NCBI GenBank assembly: GCA_005239615.1
Contig: SBBR01000082.1
Span: 1-17,312, forward strand
Source of the DNA: an archaeon
GTDB lineage: Archaea; Iainarchaeota; Iainarchaeia; Iainarchaeales; Iainarchaeaceae
Direction of reading: 5' to 3'
Length of the DNA: 17,312 bases
The notes beneath the pieces are model-generated. The model made no database searches and was not told the DNA's origin. It worked only from the letters and a program-made list of their open reading frames with translations. Below are positions 6,694-11,087 of this stretch, piece by piece. Positions within the stretch are counted from its first letter, which is position 1, and each line of letters opens with the position of its first letter. The position numbers and the translations under genes are program-made.

Positions 6694-6707
6694 CTATAGT
6701 ACTATAG
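6694..6707 (-). promoter_or_regulatory. Palindromic operator of vapBC
   Basis: CTATAGTACTATAG is a perfect 14-bp palindrome, 17 bp upstream of the vapB ATG. A TATA-like CTTATAACT lies just upstream at about 6707-6716 on the - strand, so the palindrome falls between the TATA box and the expected transcription start. A bound ribbon-helix-helix dimer would block initiation there. Confidence 0.6.
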
Positions 6708-6768
6708 AGTTATAAGCATTGGCCATTTCCAGTACAATTATACGTCAATTAACGAAGTTATTATAAAC

Positions 6769-7110
6769 CTACTTGAGCTTCTTCATCGACCCTGAAACTT
6801 TCACAATCGTCGGTACAACTGTTTCACTGTCGACCCTCTGCACGAAAAGCAGCCCGACCTTCACGCGCTCCTCCTCGGCGAGCGCGCACCTCACTATGCC
6901 CTCGTTCTTTCCCGGGAACCACTTCACTAGCCATAGCCTCTGTTCCGCGACCCCTGAAGCGCCGAAGAGGCTCTGAAAGGTGCTGGAAAGCGACGCCCAA
7001 ATATCTTTCTCGATCAACACTTTCTGGCTTATGAACCTGAACTTCACGTAGCGCTTCTTGCCACGCAGGGAGGATGGAATAGGGTTCAGGGATTTTTTCG
7101 ACGCAGCCAT
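6769..7110 (-). CDS. rnp2: RNase P protein component 2 (Pop5)
   Basis: Pop5 pairs with Rpp30 to activate the catalytic domain of RNase P RNA, which removes 5' leaders from pre-tRNAs. The 113-residue protein starts with a basic stretch, then RYVKFRFISQ (20-29), a central helix, LWLVKWFPGKNEGIVRCALAEEERVK (about 59-84), and the family's closing pattern TIVKVSGSMKKL. Length and order of elements match archaeal Pop5/Rpp14 proteins. ATG 7110 shares a base with the stop of a possible 45-codon ORF. Its partner gene rnp3 is in the same operon, separated by the HD-domain gene. Confidence 0.9.
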   Translation of the reverse strand: MAASKKSLNPIPSSLRGKKRYVKFRFISQKVLIEKDIWASLSSTFQSLFGASGVAEQRLWLVKWFPGKNEGIVRCALAEEERVKVGLLFVQRVDSETVVPTIVKVSGSMKKLK

Positions 7111-7247
7111 TACAACACCAGATCGATGCCCAATACAGGAGCAACCCTATGCCGACCAAAATAGTAGCAACATTTCCGCGCCACAGGCCTGTTGCCCGGC
7201 ACAAAAGCGTTAGCCCTGGCCTTCTGGCAAGCCATCAAATGCACCAT
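7110..7247 (-). CDS. Possible 45-residue basic protein of unknown function
   Basis: This frame fits the HD-gene to rnp2 gap almost exactly: ATG 7247 comes 4 bases after the HD-gene stop, and its TAA overlaps the rnp2 start codon as TAATG. The peptide is basic (Lys/Arg at about one residue in six) with Cys7, Cys26 and Cys27. I recognise no family. The spacing on both sides is what coupled genes show and is the main support; there is no strong ribosome-binding site. Another frame in the same gap encodes a hydrophobic run starting from a TTG, so the coding status is open. Confidence 0.3.
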   Translation of the reverse strand: MVHLMACQKARANAFVPGNRPVARKCCYYFGRHRVAPVLGIDLVL

Positions 7248-7251
7248 AACC

Positions 7252-7803
7252 CTATTGCCCGGCATCAAGGCCCTCCAGTTTTTCTGTCACGCCAGCTAAA
7301 GCGAGCAGCTCCTTCTCCAAACCGAAGCTGAAGCTCTCGGTGGCGACGATTTCCTTCATCTTCTGCCCACTCTTGGTACCATAAGTTTCCTTTAGGTAAT
7401 CGTAGCGCTCGCGGAGGCTCACAATCCGGTCGTGGGTCACGCGCTTGTCGGCATACCACACTATCTTTGTTTCAAGCGGGGTGTCCGAACCGAACTTTAT
7501 TATCTCTTCAAGGCCGTGCTGCCTGATGCAGTAGCCGAACTCCGGATAACCTTTCCGTGAAAGCACCTTCGCGGCTTCCCTTGTGTGGCTGCAATTATTC
7601 TTTATGCAGTAAAGCTTCATGAAATCGTGCATGAGCGCGGCCTTGTCCACCAGCTCCAAATCCACCTTTGCGCCCTTGGCGCTGATTTTTTCAGCGAGGA
7701 AGTTGGCTACTCTTCGCACGGCAGCAGTGTGCTTTCTCACGTTCTCGGGCGCCCCATACTCCGCCATGAGGGCCTCACACTCTGGCATTGAAGGGAATTT
7801 CAT
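7252..7803 (-). CDS. HD-domain metal-dependent phosphohydrolase (COG1418-like)
   Basis: HD proteins hydrolyse phosphate esters of nucleotides or cyclic nucleotides at a His/Asp metal centre. The 183-residue product shows His25 (RKHTAAVRR), the His59-Asp60 doublet (ALMHDFMK), His73 and His96 (IRQHGLEE), and Asp119 (WYADKRVTHDR), in the order expected of a complete HD site. The AYADK-like ending followed by a helical SLRERYDYLKE segment resembles the uncharacterised COG1418 hydrolases. ATG 7803 shares its A with the rnp3 stop (TAATG), so the two are probably translated together. The substrate is unknown. The coupling to RNase P genes suggests RNA or nucleotide metabolism, but that is inference from position only. 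Confidence 0.85.
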   Translation of the reverse strand: MKFPSMPECEALMAEYGAPENVRKHTAAVRRVANFLAEKISAKGAKVDLELVDKAALMHDFMKLYCIKNNCSHTREAAKVLSRKGYPEFGYCIRQHGLEEIIKFGSDTPLETKIVWYADKRVTHDRIVSLRERYDYLKETYGTKSGQKMKEIVATESFSFGLEKELLALAGVTEKLEGLDAGQ

Positions 7804-8411
7804 TACACCGCCGCCCTTTCCAGAAACATGGCAGGATTTTCCCTAACTACCTTCAGCGCATCCTCTTTTCCCATTCCAAAGAGCACGCCAAGTGAACTCA
7901 TATCCTTTGACGCCCGCATCTGCGCGAGGTTCTTTGCCCCGCTGAAAAAAAGTACGCCCACGCCGGCATTTGTAAGAATCTTCAGCGCCATAGATGCGTT
8001 CTTAATTAGCTGTGCCTGCCTCATGTCTTCACACTCCAGAAAATCGCTGAACAAAAAACCAACAAAAATGCCGTTGTCCCTGAGCACATTCGCGGTCTGC
8101 AAGTCAAGGAAGCACTTCTCAGCACTGAACGGCTGGAGCAGGAGGCCTATTCCCTTTGCATTCGCTGCCCAGGAGCACATCTCCGGCGAGGACCCACGGA
8201 CGGCGACAATATCACAGTCCTTGCTGGCTCTCTGCAGGTCGCTGTTGCCTCTCTTTTCAATTACCATGCAGGAAAGGAACCGCACTTTGAAGTTGCCGAC
8301 AAGCGCCTGTCTGGCGGTGCCGTCGACTATTATTGTGTCGTCGCCGAGCTGGAGCGAGAGAGCTTCGACTGCGCTGAGGTCAGTGAACCGGACAAAATTG
8401 AGGCGCACCAT
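7803..8411 (-). CDS. rnp3: RNase P protein component 3 (Rpp30)
   Basis: Rpp30 is the TIM-barrel-like partner of Pop5 in archaeal RNase P. The 202-residue protein has DCDIVAVRG (66-73), GIGLLLQPF near 88-96, an EDMRQAQLIKNASMALKI helix (128-145), the FFSGAK strand-turn (155-160) and the closing SSLGVLFGMGKEDAL (172-186), all in family order. ATG 8411 is chosen over GTG 8462 because the upstream codons are hydrophobic, T-rich and overlap a TATA-like TTTTTATG at about 8446-8456. Initiation 26 bp from that box would give a leader of about 10 nt. It heads an operon with the HD gene and rnp2, and is divergent from the vapB at 8527. Confidence 0.87.
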   Translation of the reverse strand: MVRLNFVRFTDLSAVEALSLQLGDDTIIVDGTARQALVGNFKVRFLSCMVIEKRGNSDLQRASKDCDIVAVRGSSPEMCSWAANAKGIGLLLQPFSAEKCFLDLQTANVLRDNGIFVGFLFSDFLECEDMRQAQLIKNASMALKILTNAGVGVLFFSGAKNLAQMRASKDMSSLGVLFGMGKEDALKVVRENPAMFLERAAV

Positions 8412-8501
8412 GAAGATAACCGTGTGAACTAACACAGCCTGAAAAAACATAAAAACAGCCACTGCAAGCGAGATGGCGACAAAGGGGTGAAAAAGAAAAG
8501 G

Positions 8502-8533
8502 TTTTTATGCATACATGCATACATACATGTATG
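8502..8533 (+). promoter_or_regulatory. TATA-like element and repeated palindromes at the second vapB start
   Basis: TTTTTATG at 8502-8509 could serve as TATA box with initiation near 8530, giving a leaderless mRNA. From 8507 the DNA carries ATGCATAC twice in tandem and then CATACATGTATG (8522-8533), a perfect 12-bp palindrome that includes the ATG at 8527. Overlapping palindromes across the start suit autorepression by the VapB product. Confidence 0.5.
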
Positions 8534-8757
8534 TGACCAGGGTCATTTCCATCTCGGACGATGCTTATGACAGCCTTTCAAAAATCAAAAGGGGCAGGTC
8601 ATTTTCCGAAACCATACTCTCCTTGACAGGAAATGAAAACAAGAGAGATCTTTATGACATAGTAATGTCGAGGGGCCCGGACCACGAATTGGCCGATGCA
8701 ATTGAGGAAGTTTACAAGAAGAGGAGCCGCTTCAAATTCAGGAAGGTTGAGCTCTGA
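8527..8757 (+). CDS. vapB: VapB-type antitoxin (second module)
   Basis: The 76-residue protein begins MYVTRVISISDDAYDSLSKIKRGRSFSETI, a form common in archaeal VapB antitoxins (the TRVISISDEAYERLK...GRSFSE pattern). Residues 40-76 would be the toxin-binding tail, ending in a basic KKRSRFKFRKVEL segment. An ATG 12 bases upstream (8515) is in frame, but 8527 gives the family N terminus; GTG 8533 is also possible. Its stop shares a base with the vapC ATG (TGATG). The module is on the strand opposite to its neighbours rnp3 and rpl15e. It differs in sequence from the vapB at 6465, so the two modules are not recent copies. Confidence 0.83.
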   Translation: MYVTRVISISDDAYDSLSKIKRGRSFSETILSLTGNENKRDLYDIVMSRGPDHELADAIEEVYKKRSRFKFRKVEL

Positions 8758-9149
8758 TGGTCTGCCTCGATACTGATTTTATGGTGGCGGTTGACAGGAA
8801 AAACCCTGAGGCACTGAAAAAACTCAGGGAACTGAAGGAAAAAAGGGAAAGGAAAACAGTAACCCCTGTAACGTTGACGGAGCTTTATGAGGGGGCCTAT
8901 AAAACAGGCAAGCAGACCGCACTGGATGAAACAGAGGAAAACCTCATGTCGCTGGAAATACTTGATTACGACTACGATGCTGCCAAGGAAGCCGGAAGAC
9001 TTCTCAGCGAGCTCGGAAAAAGCGGGGAGAAAATAGGCGAGATGGACACGCTCATCGGCGCAATCGCCCTGCGCTACGGCGAAACCCTGCTCACGCGCAA
9101 CGCCAAGCACTTCGCGAAAATACCGGGGCTGAAGGTGGAGAAGTGGTGA
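8757..9149 (+). CDS. vapC: VapC-type PIN-domain toxin (second module)
   Basis: The 130-residue toxin has Asp5 (CLDTDFMV), Glu42 (TLTELYEGAY), Asp97 (IGEMDTLIGAIAL) and the closing LLTRNAKHFAKIPGLKVEKW-type segment (residues 111-130), the classic arrangement of the LVTRNxxHFxxVPGL group of VapC ribonucleases. ATG 8757 overlaps the antitoxin stop by one base. It belongs to a different VapC subgroup from the toxin at 6095, which has LVTFDKDF instead of TRNxxHF. The gene converges on rpl15e; a 5-bp hairpin (9213-9228) lies in the 220-base gap between them. Confidence 0.9.
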   Translation: MVCLDTDFMVAVDRKNPEALKKLRELKEKRERKTVTPVTLTELYEGAYKTGKQTALDETEENLMSLEILDYDYDAAKEAGRLLSELGKSGEKIGEMDTLIGAIALRYGETLLTRNAKHFAKIPGLKVEKW

Positions 9150-9342
9150 ACTGTGGCAGGACGCAACATAGAAGGAAAAAAAACAAAGAACTGAAATAAA
9201 CAGAACTCTGGCAGCCCGAATGGGGGCTTTAAAAAATATAGGAACCTGACGTGGATTTGGTTTGGGATTTTTTCAAGCACTTGTTTCCTGGATTCAGTAA
9301 AAAGACTCTTAGCTAAACCGAAGGTAACCTTTAGATTAATCA

Positions 9343-9357
9343 GAAGAAAAATAAGGC
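9343..9357 (-). terminator. T-rich terminator of rpl15e
   Basis: About 15 bases after the L15e stop, the - strand reads CCTTATTTTTCTTCTG, a pyrimidine/T tract of the type that ends archaeal transcripts. No downstream gene on this strand is close: the next, rnp3, starts at 8411. Confidence 0.5.
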
Positions 9358-9370
9358 ACTTTTGAGATCT

Positions 9371-9973
9371 TCACTTCGCCTTCCTGTTGTGCGCCCTCTG
9401 GCTTGGGAAGTTCTTCTCGTGGCCCCTGCCCCTGTGCAGGCCCCTGCTCTTCCTTCCAGCCGAGGTCTTTCCCCTTTCCGCGCGGTGAGTGTGCTTCTTG
9501 GATACAATCCAGTTGAGCTCCTTGTCTGCCTGCACGCTTGGGTTGTTTGGGTCAGCCATTATTACCTCGAAGAAATAGTGCCTGCCGTCCTCTCCCACCC
9601 AGTAGCTGTTGATGACCTCGCAGTTCGGGAACCTCTTGCCCGCGCGCTTCTCCGCTGTCGCCTGCTTCGAAATCCTGCGCGTGAGCTTCATCACCCCCAT
9701 CATCTTCGGCCTCCTCCCCCCTGAAGGACGCCTGTAGAGGCCCGCGCCGCGGCTCACTCTCACCTGACAGACGAAAATGCCCTGCTTTGCCTTGTAGCCG
9801 AGTGACCTCGCGCGTGGGATGTTCGATGGCTTCTCGAGGCGCAGGACAGCAACGGCGCCCTTTCTTTGGCCCATGACCCTGTTCCTGTAGAGCGAGGCAT
9901 AGTCGTAGTCGCTGTCCTTCTGCCCAGCCCTCTCCTTCTGTAAGGTCTCAGTGACGTGCTTCGAAAAGCCCAT
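9371..9973 (-). CDS. rpl15e: Large-subunit ribosomal protein L15e
   Basis: This core 50S protein has 200 residues and a strongly basic composition. Family blocks include the Arg-rich PRARSLGYKAKQGIFVCQVRV (about 53-73), GAGLYRRPSGGRRPKMMG, PNCEVINSYWVGEDGRHYFFEV (about 120-140), and the closing TSAGRKSRGLHRGRGHEKN. The N-terminal 40 residues (GFSKHVTETLQKERAGQKDSDYDYASLYRN) differ from the common MYKYIREAWK start, although the ASLYRNRV segment can take its place. ATG 9973 gives the natural N terminus; a GTG three codons upstream is an alternative. Its own promoter lies at 10029-10043. In the ancestral gene order L15e precedes rnp3; here a vapBC pair separates them. Confidence 0.94.
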   Translation of the reverse strand: MGFSKHVTETLQKERAGQKDSDYDYASLYRNRVMGQRKGAVAVLRLEKPSNIPRARSLGYKAKQGIFVCQVRVSRGAGLYRRPSGGRRPKMMGVMKLTRRISKQATAEKRAGKRFPNCEVINSYWVGEDGRHYFFEVIMADPNNPSVQADKELNWIVSKKHTHRAERGKTSAGRKSRGLHRGRGHEKNFPSQRAHNRKAK

Positions 9974-10028
9974 GAAAACCAACCCGGGATGCGCTGAATA
10001 GCCGGCTTAAATCAATTAATTTCAATGG

Positions 10029-10043
10029 GTAAGTTATATAAAG
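10029..10043 (-). promoter_or_regulatory. TATA promoter of rpl15e
   Basis: On the - strand this is CTTTATATAACTTAC, identical over 15 bases to the psmA promoter core. Initiation near 10010 would leave a leader of about 35 nt before ATG 9973. Confidence 0.7.
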
Positions 10044-10069
10044 GTTGTTTTGGGTTTTTGGCGCCTGCG

Positions 10070-10777
10070 CTACTGTCCGGCAATTGCAAGGAAGTTCTCG
10101 AAGATTTTCCTGCAATTAGAACGGTACCCAGTCTTGACCTTCTCATAATCCGCCCTTAGCGCCGCGGAATCCATTCTGCACAAATCAGGGTCTTTTGCCG
10201 CCCACACCCCGAACATTCCGTCGTCGAGCTCGAAATGCCCCTGTATGCCGTAAGCCTTCGGGCCGACCTTGACCACCTGATTAGTGCAGTGCTTTCCAGC
10301 CGCAAGGAGTTTCATTGCAGGAGTGAGGACAACTGTCTCGCCGTGGAGGTGGAATATTCTCATCGGTGACTGAACACCCCTGAACAGCGGGTCATATTTG
10401 CCTTCTTCAGTCAGCTCAATCTCATAAAAATTGCCTTCATTGTCCTTCACGCCAATCTCCTTCACTGCATTCCTCACAACATGCCCCCCAGCAGACTTTA
10501 CAAGGGACTGAAGGCCGAGGCAGATGCCAAGGAAAGGGATGCCTGCATCAAGCGCTTCCCTGTTCCTCCACAGCTCCATCTTCATTTTATAAGTATGGTC
10601 GTTCGCGCTGTCCGGCCCGCCCAAAACAATCACGGCAAGGTAGTTGCGCGGGTCAGGGTATTTCTCACCTTTACTGAGGTCGACGAGGTCAAAAGAGATG
10701 CCGCGTTCCTGCAGAATTCCCCTCAAAAGTCCGGGGCCCTCGATGGTTTCGTTCTGGACGAGGAGGATTTTTTTCAT
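10070..10777 (-). CDS. Class I glutamine amidotransferase (GuaA-type GATase domain protein)
   Basis: Class I GATases release ammonia from glutamine for transfer to a substrate. The 235-residue protein has an LGGPDS oxyanion-type loop (52-57), the nucleophile elbow GICLGLQS with Cys86, a FHLHGET segment (142-148), and the His181/Glu183 pair in AYGIQGHFELDD. It is a stand-alone GATase of the COG0518 kind, longer than the roughly 190-residue archaeal GMP synthase subunit A, so GMP synthesis is not assured. The last 50 residues resemble free-standing GATases of unknown substrate. ATG 10777 is chosen because a palindromic TATA at 10801-10808 places initiation there (leaderless); ATG 10801 overlaps the TATA box itself. 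No synthetase partner is adjacent. Confidence 0.85.
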   Translation of the reverse strand: MKKILLVQNETIEGPGLLRGILQERGISFDLVDLSKGEKYPDPRNYLAVIVLGGPDSANDHTYKMKMELWRNREALDAGIPFLGICLGLQSLVKSAGGHVVRNAVKEIGVKDNEGNFYEIELTEEGKYDPLFRGVQSPMRIFHLHGETVVLTPAMKLLAAGKHCTNQVVKVGPKAYGIQGHFELDDGMFGVWAAKDPDLCRMDSAALRADYEKVKTGYRSNCRKIFENFLAIAGQ

Positions 10778-10800
10778 GTACAAAAGACCCGGAGAACCCA

Positions 10801-10808
10801 TTTTAAAA
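10801..10808. promoter_or_regulatory. Shared bidirectional TATA element
   Basis: TTTTAAAA is its own reverse complement. About 26 bp to the right lies the 5' end region of tRNA-Val (10837), and about 26 bp to the left lies ATG 10777 of the amidotransferase. One element may therefore serve both transcripts, with the amidotransferase mRNA leaderless. Confidence 0.55.
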
Positions 10809-10836
10809 GTTTGCAGCGGAGAACATTGTAATTCAC

Positions 10837-10940
10837 GGGGTCGTAGTTCATCGGCCAGAACGCCACGTTGACAAATTCATTAGTGAAAGCTTTTGAATTC
10901 AAGGTCGTGGAGGTAGCAGGTTCGATTCCTGCCGGCCCCA
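10837..10940 (+). tRNA. tRNA-Val (GAC) with a 31-nt intron
   Basis: Acceptor GGGGTCG (10837-10843) pairs with CGGCCCC (10933-10939); the discriminator is A10940 and no CCA is encoded. The D stem is GTTC/GAAC, the anticodon stem CCACG (10863-10867)/CGTGG (10906-10910), and the T arm GCAGG-TTCGATT-CCTGC. The anticodon GAC is at 10870-10872. A 31-nt intron (10874-10904) sits at the canonical 37/38 site. The precursor forms a textbook bulge-helix-bulge: anticodon stem, 3-nt bulge GGT, 4-bp helix TTGA/TCAA, 3-nt bulge CAA, then helix ATTC/GAAT. Cutting after the second base of each bulge gives the loop TTGACAT, the normal valine loop. Confidence 0.95.
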
Positions 10941-10960
10941 ATTTATTTCATTGCCCCTCA

Positions 10961-10980
10961 ATCTCTTTTTCTTTATTCTT
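10961..10980 (+). terminator. T-rich terminator after tRNA-Val
   Basis: Starting 20 bases after the tRNA 3' end, ATCTCTTTTTCTTTATTCTT contains two T runs and is a probable archaeal termination tract for the tRNA transcript. Confidence 0.55.
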
Positions 10981-11020
10981 GTACATTAATGGCCTACCGC
11001 CATGTTTTTCGAGTTTTTTC

Positions 11021-11044
11021 TATCTTAAGAATTTTCTTAAGATA
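11021..11044. repeat. Perfect 11-bp inverted repeat between convergent genes
   Basis: TATCTTAAGAA and its exact complement are separated by 2 bases. It lies 43 bases beyond the ppsA stop and about 80 bases beyond tRNA-Val, in the convergent 3' gap. On the - strand A-rich DNA follows rather than T-rich, so it may work as an RNA-processing or -stabilising hairpin rather than a classical terminator. Confidence 0.7.
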
Positions 11045-11087
11045 AGAACCCTTGACTTCTGACCCTTTTGTTCTTGCCATAAACCAA

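Noticed and set aside
6824..7204. Hydrophobic stretch (GNVATILVGIGLLLYWA) in the HD-rnp2 gap from a TTG start
   Set aside because: The frame runs on as a shadow of rnp2 for most of its length and has no ribosome-binding site. The 45-codon frame with matched boundaries is the better, though still weak, candidate.
9213..9228. AGCCC/GGGCT hairpin after the second vapC as a terminator
   Set aside because: No T tract follows on the + strand (TTAAAAAATATA instead). It may be chance, so it is only noted in the vapC entry.
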